Program-made: the position numbers and the translations under genes
Source of the DNA: Polynucleobacter sp. 73C-SIWE
Lineage (GTDB): Bacteria > Pseudomonadota > Gammaproteobacteria > Burkholderiales > Burkholderiaceae
Direction: 5' to 3'
Length of the DNA: 64,000 nucleotides
Assembly: GCF_018882465.1 (NCBI RefSeq)
Contig: NZ_JACVOK010000002.1
Span: 558,001 to 622,000 of the forward strand
Shown here: piece by piece, positions 47,706-57,272 of the stretch
Numbering within the stretch: the stretch's first letter is position 1
How the letters are laid out: the number at the start of each line of letters is the position of its first letter
Notes under the pieces: model-generated
What the model saw: the letters and a program-made list of their open reading frames with translations, nothing else
What the model was told of the DNA's origin: nothing
Databases searched by the model: none

Positions 47706-47857
47706 TCTAAAACCTCTATTAATTAAGCGCCAAAATCAGCAATAGCCCGGTTTGCCACAATAGCTAGACCGGCTTTACAACACAGTTTCGTTAAACTACT
47801 CATCATGTTCAATTACGGCCCAAATTACCATTTCATGAGCGCCGTTACGAGAATATT

Positions 47858-48619
47858 GTGAATATGCGACTTTCCCCAGCATTCATTGCCTTATTTGTAG
47901 GTTGTCTTTCTGCAGGGGCATCCTTCCTTTTGCAGGAAATTTGCTCAAAATACCTCCTTGTAACCCTACCAGAGGTCTTATTTTTAACCACTCAAGGTCT
48001 AGTCGCCGCCCTTCTTGCCAGAGCCCTAAAGTTAGCTTTCTGGTGGCAATGGATTCTGTTTATTTTTCCATTGGCGATCTGGCTTGCATTAAAGCTGGAT
48101 TTAACGCCAGGTTTTTTATTCGGTGGATTTCTGCTTTTTGTTCTGATGTACTGGTCTGTATTTCTCACTCAGGTACCCTACTACCCCTCCGGACAAGGCG
48201 CATGCGATGTTGTTGCTAAGCTTATTGACCACAATAAGCAGCTCAAAATCCTTGAAATTGGCAGTGGCCTAGGAGGGTTTAGTACTCAGCTCGCAAAAAT
48301 CCATCCAAAGTCTTCTTATTTGGGCATAGAAATAGCACCTTTACCCTTCCTAATTAGCCTGCTTCGCTCAAAATACCAAAGGTCTAAAGTGAGTTTTAGG
48401 CTCGGGAACTATAAAAAAGTAGATTTTGCCGACTTTGATTTAGTATTTGCCTATCTGTCACCAGCTGCAATGCCAAAATTGTATGAACAATGTAAGGCAC
48501 AAATGAAGTCAGGCTCGATGTTGGTCAGTCATGAATTTATTGTTCCGGGCGTAAAACCAAGCAATATATTGCAGTCTGACCATGATTCTAAGGTCTCTTA
48601 TCTCTACCGGATAGCGTGA
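47858..48619 (+). CDS. Membrane-anchored class I SAM methyltransferase-like protein
   Basis: 253 residues from a GTG, with an ATG two codons later. Hydrophobic segments at about 8-28, 35-55, 60-80 and 85-105 precede a Rossmann methyltransferase domain whose motif I is LEIGSGLGGFSTQLA (residues about 131-145), followed by YLGIEIAPLPF and DLVFAYLSPAAM. The membrane anchor suggests a lipid or membrane-protein substrate. Position between FlgO genes and motA hints at, but does not prove, a flagellar link. Confidence 0.7.
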   Translation: MNMRLSPAFIALFVGCLSAGASFLLQEICSKYLLVTLPEVLFLTTQGLVAALLARALKLAFWWQWILFIFPLAIWLALKLDLTPGFLFGGFLLFVLMYWSVFLTQVPYYPSGQGACDVVAKLIDHNKQLKILEIGSGLGGFSTQLAKIHPKSSYLGIEIAPLPFLISLLRSKYQRSKVSFRLGNYKKVDFADFDLVFAYLSPAAMPKLYEQCKAQMKSGSMLVSHEFIVPGVKPSNILQSDHDSKVSYLYRIA

Positions 48620-48727
48620 ATGCGTTGAGTTTTCCAAGGAATAATGCCCTAAAGTGAGCTTATTCATAGAATTAGGATGTAATTTTTTTAGTATTCTTAC
48701 TCATTACTTTTCAAAAAGGGACAGTCA

Positions 48728-49591
48728 ATGTTTGTATTAATTGGCTACGGCATTGTTATCTTCTCCATTTTCGGCGGCTTTATTATGGCCGGCGGGCACA
48801 TTGCTGCCCTTTTGCAGCCTATTGAATTGTTGATGATTTTTGGTGGTGCAGCAGGCGCCTTCTTGGTTGGTAATGACGCCAAGACCATTCGCGCAACAAT
48901 TAAAGTATTGCCTAGCCTTTTACAAGGCTCGCAGTACTCTAAACGGCTGTACATGGATTTACTGGCAATGATGTTTGAGATCCTCACCAAAATCCGTAAA
49001 GACGGAATGATGTCGATTGAAAAAGATGTTGAGAATCCTGAGAACAGTGCTGTCTTCGGAAAATATCCCAAGCTATTAAAAGATCACCATCTCATTGATT
49101 TCATTTGCGACTATCTCCGCCTCATGCTGTCTGGAAATATGGATGCGTTTCAAATTGAAAATCTCATGGACAACGATATCGAAACACATGATGCCGAATC
49201 TCATATTGTTTCCCACGCTATTGCCAAAATGGCTGATGGTATGCCTGCATTCGGAATCGTAGCTGCGGTGATGGGTGTAGTACACACCATGGAATCTGTT
49301 GGCTCAGTTCCACCAGCAGCTCTGGGAGCCCTGATTGCTCAAGCCCTTGTTGGCACCTTCCTCGGTATTTTGTTGGGCTATGGCTTTATTGGACCGCTGG
49401 CTTCCCTGCTCGAGCAAAAGCATGCTGAATCTAGCAAGATGTTGCAGACCACTAAAGTCATCATGATTGCAAGTCTGAATGGATATGCACCAACTATTGC
49501 TGTTGAATTTGGACGTAAAGTTCTGTTCTCTACTGAGCGTCCTGGATTTATTGAACTCGAAGACCACATCAAGGAAGCTAGAACCAAGTAA
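48728..49591 (+). CDS. motA: Flagellar stator protein MotA
   Basis: 287 residues of the E. coli-type MotA family. Four TM helices: about 2-22, 28-48, 170-195 and 200-222. The cytoplasmic loop includes IDFICDYLRLMLSGNMDAFQIENLMD, and GMPAFGIVAAVMGVVHTM carries the conserved prolines needed for torque. The AAAGGGA Shine-Dalgarno is clear. No convincing sigma-28 promoter is visible in the 108-nt leader. Pairs with motB. Confidence 0.95.
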   Translation: MFVLIGYGIVIFSIFGGFIMAGGHIAALLQPIELLMIFGGAAGAFLVGNDAKTIRATIKVLPSLLQGSQYSKRLYMDLLAMMFEILTKIRKDGMMSIEKDVENPENSAVFGKYPKLLKDHHLIDFICDYLRLMLSGNMDAFQIENLMDNDIETHDAESHIVSHAIAKMADGMPAFGIVAAVMGVVHTMESVGSVPPAALGALIAQALVGTFLGILLGYGFIGPLASLLEQKHAESSKMLQTTKVIMIASLNGYAPTIAVEFGRKVLFSTERPGFIELEDHIKEARTK

Positions 49592-49617
49592 GTTCCTTAG
49601 AACTGCTTGAGATAGAT

Positions 49618-50550
49618 ATGGCTGACGATAAACCCCTCATTGTTGTAAAGAGAAGGCGTAAGGCTGCTGGCGGAGCCCACGGAGGTGCCTGGAAAATTGC
49701 CTATGCCGACTTTGTAACGGCAATGATGGCTTTCTTTTTATTGTTGTGGCTATTATCTTCAAGCGTCTCTAAAAGAGATTTAGAGGGAATTTCAGGCTAC
49801 TTCAAAACTCCTATTGAGAAAATTTTTGTTAGCGGTGAAAACAAATCCGGTACCAGTAGCGTGATACCTGGCGGCGGTCAAGACCTCACACGTAGAGAAG
49901 GTGAAGTCATGAAAGGCGTGGCTGAATTTCAGGTCAAGCCATCTGATAAATCAAAAGGGCAGCAAAAACTACTAGACGAAGCAGGATTGAACGCTCTCAA
50001 AGAAAAGATTGAGAAGGCAATTCAAGAAAAGCCCCAATTAAAAAATTATAAGAATCAGGTTTTGATTGATATCACCGATCAAGGTCTTCGAATTCAAATT
50101 GTGGATGATTTAAAAAGACCGATGTTCGCGCTTTCTAGTGCTGAGTTGGAGCCTTTTGCAAAAGCCATCATGCGAGCAGTTGGTTCGTCTTTAAATGGCA
50201 TTAGCAATAAAGTAAGCCTTTCTGGCCATACAGATGCTATCCCCTTTTCAGATGGGCCCGCCTCCTATAGCAACTGGGAGCTATCAACCGATCGTGCCAA
50301 TGCATCCCGCAGGGAGCTGATTCAAGGCGGAATGGATGAGGGTAAAGTGCTTGAGGTCGTAGGACTGGGATCAGCAATCCTTTATGACAAAGCTAACCCT
50401 ATTAACCCGATGAATCGCAGAATTTCTATCATTATTCTGAATAAGAAGACTCAAGACCGTATTGAGAAAAACGCTTCTGTAGTTGCAAACAACTCTGAGG
50501 CCACTAAACAGGTCATTCAAGAGTCAGGGGCCAAGCAAACCAAGAAATAG
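49618..50550 (+). CDS. motB: Flagellar stator protein MotB
   Basis: 310 residues. One TM helix (about 28-48) with the proton-carrying Asp in AYADFVTAMMAFF near residue 32. C-terminal OmpA-like peptidoglycan-binding domain (about 150-265; LSGHTDAIPF, NWELSTDRANASRREL). Anchors the stator to the cell wall. 26 nt after motA. Confidence 0.96.
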   Translation: MADDKPLIVVKRRRKAAGGAHGGAWKIAYADFVTAMMAFFLLLWLLSSSVSKRDLEGISGYFKTPIEKIFVSGENKSGTSSVIPGGGQDLTRREGEVMKGVAEFQVKPSDKSKGQQKLLDEAGLNALKEKIEKAIQEKPQLKNYKNQVLIDITDQGLRIQIVDDLKRPMFALSSAELEPFAKAIMRAVGSSLNGISNKVSLSGHTDAIPFSDGPASYSNWELSTDRANASRRELIQGGMDEGKVLEVVGLGSAILYDKANPINPMNRRISIIILNKKTQDRIEKNASVVANNSEATKQVIQESGAKQTKK

Positions 50551-50600
50551 ATCTGTTAATTGGCCTTATTTAGGGCTTTGATAGACACCCTCCTGAATTA

Positions 50601-50635
50601 TCTTATCAAAATATCCATATCAGATTGAGATAAGA
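50601..50635 (+). promoter_or_regulatory. Stem overlapping the receptor-like gene's ribosome binding site
   Basis: TCTTATC (50601-50607) can pair with GATAAGA (50629-50635) around a 21-nt loop, 5 nt before the start codon. The right arm covers part of the GAGA Shine-Dalgarno. Weak evidence for translational control. Confidence 0.25.
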
Positions 50636-50639
50636 CGAC

Positions 50640-52601
50640 ATGTCAAAAATTAAATTAAGCGCAAATACCCCGCAATTCCCAAGCATATTGACGGAGTTTG
50701 CAAATTTTTCATGGAATCTCCCCAAGATTAAATTGCCTACCCTGAGCGTCAAAGATAGCTCAACCGCAATTATGGGGATGGTTGTTGCTGGTTATACGGT
50801 ATTGATGCTGATCGGCGCCTATGGCCTTTATCTCTATCAGAATAACGCGCAATCGCTCTATCAAAATCGTCTGATGATGGTCAAGAATTTGGATGATGCC
50901 AAAGAATTAATCCAAAAAACAGATACCCTAATTAAGAGTGCAATTTACGACTCTGGCAAAGGAAAGCCAAAATCAGTAGGGGCTATTGATGGCCTCATTG
51001 CTAGCAATGCCTCAAAGTTAAACGAGTTAAAAAATACAAATAGCATCACCTCAAAAGGGGTGCAAGAAAAGGAAGTGTTTGAAGCCTACACTGGCGCCTA
51101 CTCAGAATGGGTCAGTAACGATCTAAAAGCAATACAGTCAGCAATCATTGCAAACAACCTTGGTCTCGCATCGCAAATCTATACCAACTCTGGGGACATG
51201 ATCGCTATTCTGGATCAAAATGCTAAAGCCCTCATCAAAATTCAATATGAAGAAAGCAGAAAAGACGCCTCGCAAGGGAAAGGCTACCTGTATTTCTTTA
51301 TTGTCTTTGGAGCACTCGTTAGCGTTTGCTCATTGTTTGCAATCATCTACCTGCTAAGTAACTCAAAAAGAATCTTAGACTCACACCTTGGTGCCGAGCC
51401 AGAAAAATTACTGGAAGCCGCAGGACATGTTGCCAGCGGAGATGTGAACTTTCATGTAAAGACACGCGAAGGTGATCATAGTAGCGTTCTTGCTGCTATA
51501 AAAGCAATTCAGGAAGAATTTAGATTATTCCTCCTCGATACTGAAATTCTGAATAAATCCATGTCACAAGGCAAAAATTTAGGCAGAAGAAATGTGGAGC
51601 AACACCAAGGTGAATTCCAAATCCTGGCAAAAGAGCTCAATACATCCATTGATTACTCTCTGAGCTACGGTCAAGAGTCCGAGAAAAAATACAAGGAAAT
51701 AGCGCGCTACTTTAATAGCACAAACGAAGAGATTCAAGAACTCCTCAAAACCATACAGAATAAAAATTTAAGCCAAAGGGTTGCCGTTCAGCCCGGCAGT
51801 GAGGGCGATTCTCCAGCAGCTAGCACCATTAACTACATCCTAGATTTGGTTGAAGAGGTGCTCACTAAAGTGAGAACACAAGCAAGTACAGTCGAGGGTA
51901 CTGGTGAAGAAATGAAAACTCTTCAGGAAAAACTACGCACAGTGTCGGCTGAGCAGAAATCCATTATTGGCGAGTCAAAAAATAGTCTTGATAAAGTCAC
52001 TGCATTGAACAAGACAAGTGCTAGAAGCCTTAAATCTATCCAAAATCGCGCAATTGAGGCCTCTAAATCTATTCAGGCCATTTGCCAAAAAATGGATGAT
52101 CTGCATAAAAAACAGCTTGAGACTTCAAAAAAGAGTGGCAAAGAAGTAACCGTAGTATCCCCCATTGAGAATATTAGCTTTACAAGCCTAGACAATGGAA
52201 ATACTGCAATTATCAAAAATGAAGTCAAAAAGTCTCTCTCGAAAGATGATATTGAGAACATCAATGAAATGACCGGCGGGCTCAGGGAGATTATTGAAAC
52301 CTTGAATGGCATTGCCAAAGATGGTTCCAAAGTCTTGCTGAACAATGCTGAACAAAATACGAGTTTATCGGCAAGCTACTCAGATTTAGTAAAAATTGAC
52401 CATGCTATCGAGAAAAGCGATCAATTGATTGTGGTCTCTCCTAATCCTGAAATCCTCAAACTCCATACCTTTGCCTCAGAATTTATATTGAAGTCAGATA
52501 TCGAAAAACTGGAAAAAGAAAAACGCGAAGCTGAGGCTAAAAACGCTGCTGAGAAGAAAAATCTAGTAGCAAAAGACGACTCAGATTGGGAGCTTTTCTA
52601 A
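50640..52601 (+). CDS. Methyl-accepting chemotaxis-like protein with degenerate signalling tip
   Basis: 653 residues. TM1 about 43-66; periplasmic four-helix-type region 67-215; TM2 about 217-239; HAMP near 245-295 (HLGAEPEKLL, ASGDVNFHV); one or two more HAMP-like repeats (300-345 and 350-410); then coiled coil. At the position of the universally conserved hairpin tip (normally QTNLLALNAAIEAARAGE) the protein reads ENISFTSLDNGNTAIIKNEV (about 510-529), so CheA/CheW-contact residues are gone. The C terminus is DWELF, like the CheR-tether xWxxF of E. coli receptors. It sits where Burkholderiales keep the che genes, between motB and flhB. It may be a vestige or a receptor for a different partner. 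Confidence 0.8.
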   Translation: MSKIKLSANTPQFPSILTEFANFSWNLPKIKLPTLSVKDSSTAIMGMVVAGYTVLMLIGAYGLYLYQNNAQSLYQNRLMMVKNLDDAKELIQKTDTLIKSAIYDSGKGKPKSVGAIDGLIASNASKLNELKNTNSITSKGVQEKEVFEAYTGAYSEWVSNDLKAIQSAIIANNLGLASQIYTNSGDMIAILDQNAKALIKIQYEESRKDASQGKGYLYFFIVFGALVSVCSLFAIIYLLSNSKRILDSHLGAEPEKLLEAAGHVASGDVNFHVKTREGDHSSVLAAIKAIQEEFRLFLLDTEILNKSMSQGKNLGRRNVEQHQGEFQILAKELNTSIDYSLSYGQESEKKYKEIARYFNSTNEEIQELLKTIQNKNLSQRVAVQPGSEGDSPAASTINYILDLVEEVLTKVRTQASTVEGTGEEMKTLQEKLRTVSAEQKSIIGESKNSLDKVTALNKTSARSLKSIQNRAIEASKSIQAICQKMDDLHKKQLETSKKSGKEVTVVSPIENISFTSLDNGNTAIIKNEVKKSLSKDDIENINEMTGGLREIIETLNGIAKDGSKVLLNNAEQNTSLSASYSDLVKIDHAIEKSDQLIVVSPNPEILKLHTFASEFILKSDIEKLEKEKREAEAKNAAEKKNLVAKDDSDWELF

Positions 52602-52615
52602 ACCCCAAAAAGTAG

Positions 52616-52644
52616 GCTCACTATGATGAATAGTGAGCTATTTT
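52616..52644 (+). terminator. Intrinsic terminator after the receptor-like gene
   Basis: GCTCACTAT (52616-52624) pairs with ATAGTGAGC (52630-52638) around GATGA, followed by TATTTT. It separates motA-motB-receptor from flhB. Its T tract is also the left arm of a second possible stem (52639-52647 with 52681-52689, TATTTTCCC/GGGAAAATA) in the flhB leader. Confidence 0.75.
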
Positions 52645-52723
52645 CCCCCCTATTCTGGGGATTCAGACCACATCCGCTGAGGGAAAATAAGCCATTATCC
52701 CTATAAATGTGTTGAGGTAGCTG

Positions 52724-53908
52724 GTGGCGAATGACAGCGATTTAGAAAAGACGGAAACGGCCTCGGGCTCTCGAATACAGAAAGCCTACGAGGATGGCGA
52801 TGTTCCGCGCTCTAAAGAACTCTCCACTGCAGCTACATTGATCACTGCTGGCGCATGCCTTTGGGGAATGGGTGGCTTTTTAGAGGAGGCCTTAAAAAAC
52901 CTGATGATCAGCGGTATGAAGTTTGATAGTAAGGTGGCCATGGATCCTGTAAGCGCCTTGAGCAAAATATATGAACAAGTCGGTGATCTGATTGTTGTCT
53001 TTATACCGATCTTCGTTTTTATTCTAATGAGCGAAATACTCTCCCCTATTGGTATTGGCGGTTGGAATATGAGTACAAAAATGCTCGCTCCTAACATCAC
53101 TAAACTTAATCCCATTACCGGATTTGGCAATATCTTCAATAAAAACTCCTGGGTTGAGTTACTGAAATCTATTTGCAAGGTTGGATTAATTGCAATCATC
53201 TCTTATTTAGCAATTAGCTACTCCCTGCCAGATTTAATGAAGTTGCCCTTATTGCCAATTGAAACTGGCTTAAGCAATACAGTGAATTTTCTCATTGTTA
53301 CCTTCTTCCTCATTCTGATTGGCTATCTGATTATTGTTGCAATTGACGTACCCTATCAACTACATCGCTATGCAGAAAAACTCAAAATGAGCGTTCAGGA
53401 AGTCCGTGAGGAAATGCGGGATAGCAATGGTAGCCCTGAAATTAAGGCCAAAATTAGACAGCAACAAATTGCGATGTCTAGGCGTAGGATGATGTCGCAG
53501 ATTCAGAATGCTGATGTAGTGATCACCAACCCAACCCACTATGCAGTGGCGGTGAAATATGACTCTGAAGTAATGGGTGCACCAAGAATATTGGCAAAAG
53601 GAAGTGATGCGGTAGCGTTAAGAATTCGAGAAATTGCCCGCGAACATGAAATTTTGATGGTGGAATCCCCAAAACTTGCGCGAGCACTATATGCCCATAC
53701 TGAGGTTGAGCAAGAAATCCCCGAAGCACTCTACTTAGCTGTAGCAGAAATATTGGCCTACGTATTCCAGGTAAGAAGCTTTAATGGGCGTGACGGCGAA
53801 TATCCAACTATGCCTCAATCTGTGGAAGTGCCTGATGAGTTAGATCCTCACATCACCGATCCAGAATTAACACTCAATATGAATAGCAGAACGGCACTTT
53901 CCTTATGA
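52724..53908 (+). CDS. flhB: Flagellar export gate protein FlhB
   Basis: 394 residues from a GTG with GAGG upstream. Four TM helices (about 33-52, 88-110, 145-165, 185-210) and the cytoplasmic domain with the autocleavage site NPTH (Asn269/Pro270), which switches export from rod/hook to filament substrates. KAYEDGDVPRSKELSTA is the family N-terminal phrase. Overlaps flhA by 4 nt. Confidence 0.96.
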   Translation: MANDSDLEKTETASGSRIQKAYEDGDVPRSKELSTAATLITAGACLWGMGGFLEEALKNLMISGMKFDSKVAMDPVSALSKIYEQVGDLIVVFIPIFVFILMSEILSPIGIGGWNMSTKMLAPNITKLNPITGFGNIFNKNSWVELLKSICKVGLIAIISYLAISYSLPDLMKLPLLPIETGLSNTVNFLIVTFFLILIGYLIIVAIDVPYQLHRYAEKLKMSVQEVREEMRDSNGSPEIKAKIRQQQIAMSRRRMMSQIQNADVVITNPTHYAVAVKYDSEVMGAPRILAKGSDAVALRIREIAREHEILMVESPKLARALYAHTEVEQEIPEALYLAVAEILAYVFQVRSFNGRDGEYPTMPQSVEVPDELDPHITDPELTLNMNSRTALSL

Positions 53909-55983
53909 ACTTGAATCAATTACTCAGTAATTTGAAAGAGCTGAACTCCAAAGCGGTAGCTGGTCCAATTTTTATCATCATGATGTTAGGCATGATGGTT
54001 CTGCCTCTACCAGCTATCGCACTAGATTTATTGTTTACCTTCAATATTGCACTATCAATATTGGTCATCTTGATTGCTTTACAAACAACCAAGCCCTTGG
54101 ATTTCTTGGCATTTCCAACTGTTCTACTAGTAACCACCATGCTTCGCCTGTCTCTAAACGTTGCATCAACGCGTTTGGTGCTGACCGAAGGACATACCGG
54201 ACCAGATGCAGCCGGAAAAGTGATTGAGGCCTTTGGTCACTTCTTGATTGGTGGAAATTATGCCGTTGGTATCGTTGTTTTTATCATCCTCACCATCATC
54301 AATTTCACCGTGGTCACCAAAGGAGCGGGACGTATTGCTGAAGTTGGCGCACGATTTACCTTAGATGCAATGCCAGGAAAACAAATGGCTATCGATGCTG
54401 ATCTCAATTCAGGCCTCATAAGTCAAGAAGATGCGCGCAAGAGACGTGAAGCAATCGCTCAGGAAGCAGAATTTTATGGCGCTATGGATGGCGCAAGTAA
54501 ATACGTTAGGGGTGATGCGATTGCTGGCATATTGGTCATTATCATCAATATTCTGGGCGGTCTTGTTGTGGGTATGCTCCAACATGACTTACCGTTAGCA
54601 ACTGCTGCCAAGAATTACACCTTGCTGACCATCGGCGATGGACTAGTAGCGCAAATCCCCTCACTCATCATCTCCGTTGCAGCTGGTATCGTCATCTCAC
54701 GAGTTGCAAATCATCAAGATCTCGGTACACAGCTTACTAAGCAATTATTTACAAACCCTAAAGTACTGGAGATTACCGGAATCATTATGGCTGGAATGGG
54801 CTTAATTCCAGGGATGCCGCACATCGCATTTTTACTGTCTGGAGCTGGTTTATGGGGCATTGCTTATTCACTCAAGAAAACTAGCAAAAAGGTGGAAGAG
54901 ACCGAAGCTAGACTAAAAGAGGATACCAATAAAGAAAATCTCGAGGCAAGCTGGGGGGATGTGATTCCAGTTGACGCACTTGGACTTGAAGTCGGATTTA
55001 GATTGGTGCCATTAGTTGATATGAATCAAGGTGGCGAGCTGATTAAAAGAATTAAGGCTTTAAGAAAGAAATTTGCACAAGAAGTTGGATTTTTAACGCC
55101 AGCAGTTCACATTTGTGACAACCTCGAACTCAAGCCATCTGAGTACTTAATCAAACTCAGAGGCGTAGAAATTGCCAGCGGTGAGTCTCACATTGGTCAA
55201 TATTTAGCCATTAATCCAGGAAACATTACCGCTGAAATTGCTGGAGCAATCTCTACAGATCCAGCCTTTGGTTTGCCAGCAGTATGGATTGAGCATGCTC
55301 AAAAAGAAGAAGCGCAAAGCTACGGCTATACGGTAGTAGATCCAAGTACGGTAATTGCAACTCATCTCAACCATATGATTGGACTGCACGCAAGTGAGTT
55401 ACTTGGGCATATGGAAGTCCAACAGCTAATGTCCTTACTCAGCAAAGATTCTCCAAGATTGGTTGAAGAATTGGTACCAAAACTACTTTCAATCTCTACA
55501 GTACAAAAAGTTCTGCAAAACTTACTAAGCGAAGGTGTTGCCATACGCGATATGCAGACCATTATGGAAACTTTGCTTGAGAATTCAAAACAGACGCAGG
55601 ACGCAGCCGAGTTAACCAGCAAAGTCAGAATTAAATTAGGAAGAGCAATTACACAGCAACTATTCCCTAACACGAATGAACTCAATGTCATCTCTTTGGA
55701 CAATAATTTAGAGCGAATTCTGATGCAGGCAGTTAATACCCAAACCAATAGCAATTCCATTGAACCAGGCATTGCACAGACATTGGCTAACGAGGCGACT
55801 GCCGCGGCCAAAAAACAAGAGCAAATGGGTTTTTCACCAGTCTTACTGGTACCCGCCTCTTTGCGACTGACATTAGCAAAATTTTTAAGACGATTTACAC
55901 CGAATTTACGGGTTTTATCCCATGAAGAACTACCAGAGTCAAAAGTAGTGAAGGTAAATAATTTAATTGGAGAAATAGCATGA
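53905..55983 (+). CDS. flhA: Flagellar export gate protein FlhA
   Basis: 692 residues, the standard length. Eight TM helices in the first 330 residues, the conserved FHIPEP-type region including TRLVLTEGHTGPDAAGKVIEAFG and the linker block GAGRIAEVGARFTLDAMPGKQMAIDADL (landmarks), then the large cytoplasmic domain that binds chaperone-substrate complexes. ATGA overlaps at both ends couple it to flhB and flhF. Confidence 0.97.
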   Translation: MNLNQLLSNLKELNSKAVAGPIFIIMMLGMMVLPLPAIALDLLFTFNIALSILVILIALQTTKPLDFLAFPTVLLVTTMLRLSLNVASTRLVLTEGHTGPDAAGKVIEAFGHFLIGGNYAVGIVVFIILTIINFTVVTKGAGRIAEVGARFTLDAMPGKQMAIDADLNSGLISQEDARKRREAIAQEAEFYGAMDGASKYVRGDAIAGILVIIINILGGLVVGMLQHDLPLATAAKNYTLLTIGDGLVAQIPSLIISVAAGIVISRVANHQDLGTQLTKQLFTNPKVLEITGIIMAGMGLIPGMPHIAFLLSGAGLWGIAYSLKKTSKKVEETEARLKEDTNKENLEASWGDVIPVDALGLEVGFRLVPLVDMNQGGELIKRIKALRKKFAQEVGFLTPAVHICDNLELKPSEYLIKLRGVEIASGESHIGQYLAINPGNITAEIAGAISTDPAFGLPAVWIEHAQKEEAQSYGYTVVDPSTVIATHLNHMIGLHASELLGHMEVQQLMSLLSKDSPRLVEELVPKLLSISTVQKVLQNLLSEGVAIRDMQTIMETLLENSKQTQDAAELTSKVRIKLGRAITQQLFPNTNELNVISLDNNLERILMQAVNTQTNSNSIEPGIAQTLANEATAAAKKQEQMGFSPVLLVPASLRLTLAKFLRRFTPNLRVLSHEELPESKVVKVNNLIGEIA

Positions 55984-57272
55984 GCTCAAAACGATTTGTA
56001 GCAAAAACAGCGCGTGAAGTGATGACACAAGTTCGCAATGAGCTTGGTGCTGATGCGACTATTATTAGCCATAGAGAAATTAATGGTTGGCATGAGATTA
56101 CGGCGACTCAGGCGCCAAAGTCAGTGCCACAAAATGCTGCCAAAGAATCCCTTGGTAGTGATAAGCAACTGTTGGCTAAAAGAGCCCAAGAAATGTTGGC
56201 TCTTTTTAATAGTAAGCAGGATGCCAGAGAGGCCAAGCTAGATTCTGCACAAAAGATACAAGAGCCTGTGGCTAAAAAAGAAGAAGAGCAAAATTCTTTA
56301 GAGGCACTACTTTCCGAGGTCCGTGACATGAAAACAAGCCTACAGTCACAACTGAATGATATCTCCTGGGGGGCAACATCTCCCCATAATCAGACCAAGA
56401 ATATGCTGATTAGCAATTTCATCAACTTGGGCTTCAATCAAGACCTCATTAAACGGGTCATTAAAAAATTACCAATCGATCTCGGCTACGAAGACGCCCT
56501 CTTATGGACTAGAGATTTATTAAGTAAGAATATTAAATCGACTGAAGATGAGTCTGAAGTTTTGGAAGGCACGGGAATATATGCACTTCTTGGTCCAACT
56601 GGAGTAGGAAAAACAACGACGATTGCTAAGATCGCAGCTCGTTACGCTCTAAAAAACGGCAATTCTAGTGTGGGCCTCATTTCAACAGACACCTATCGTA
56701 TCGGTGGCAACGAACAACTCCGAATTTATGCCAAGATTATGGGGGTTGACATGATGGTAGCCAAGAATATTGAAGAATTAAATGCTGCCACTAAAAAACT
56801 ATCCGATAAGAAGCTGATCCTCATTGATATGGCGGGTTTAAGCCATAAAGATACTATGGTTGAGACTCAGTTACAGATGTTAACTGACTCCAAGGTTTCA
56901 ATTAAAAAAGTCTTATGTTTGAATGCAAACAATACTACCGAAGGATTAAATGCGGTGGCAGTGGCTTATTCTAAAAAGGGTCTTGATGCTTGCATCATTA
57001 CTAAGGCTGATGAAGCAATGACACTAGGCTCAGCTTTAAATGTCATCATGAAAAATAAACTTAAAGTGCTCTATTTAACCAATGGTCAGAGAGTTCCAGA
57101 AGATATTTGCCTATTGAATAAAAACTATGAATTAGAAATGATGTTGCTCACTCAGAATAAGGCTGAGGACTTAGATACAGATACTGGCAATGAATCTACC
57201 CTAGAAATACTAAATTCAATTAAAGCTAGTCCCAAGAAAACCAGCAAGAGAGCGGCCCAATTTAATGCATAA
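55980..57272 (+). CDS. flhF: Flagellar SRP-type GTPase FlhF with variant G3 motif
   Basis: 430 residues. B domain (1-120, opening KRFVAKTAREVMTQVRNELG), N domain (130-190) and GTPase domain: G1 GPTGVGKTTTIAK (205-217), STDTYRIGGNEQL (235-247), G3 DMAG at 283-286 and G4 TKAD at 341-344. Known FlhF proteins have DTAG or DTVG at G3; here the Thr is Met. FlhF sets the place and number of polar flagella. The gene overlaps the next one by 8 nt, which encodes a reduced FlhG. Confidence 0.93.
   Translation: MSSKRFVAKTAREVMTQVRNELGADATIISHREINGWHEITATQAPKSVPQNAAKESLGSDKQLLAKRAQEMLALFNSKQDAREAKLDSAQKIQEPVAKKEEEQNSLEALLSEVRDMKTSLQSQLNDISWGATSPHNQTKNMLISNFINLGFNQDLIKRVIKKLPIDLGYEDALLWTRDLLSKNIKSTEDESEVLEGTGIYALLGPTGVGKTTTIAKIAARYALKNGNSSVGLISTDTYRIGGNEQLRIYAKIMGVDMMVAKNIEELNAATKKLSDKKLILIDMAGLSHKDTMVETQLQMLTDSKVSIKKVLCLNANNTTEGLNAVAVAYSKKGLDACIITKADEAMTLGSALNVIMKNKLKVLYLTNGQRVPEDICLLNKNYELEMMLLTQNKAEDLDTDTGNESTLEILNSIKASPKKTSKRAAQFNA

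Noticed and set aside
48620..48727. Sigma-28 promoter before motA (TAAAGTGA near 48651)
   Set aside because: The expected GCCGATAA-like -10 is not found at the right distance.
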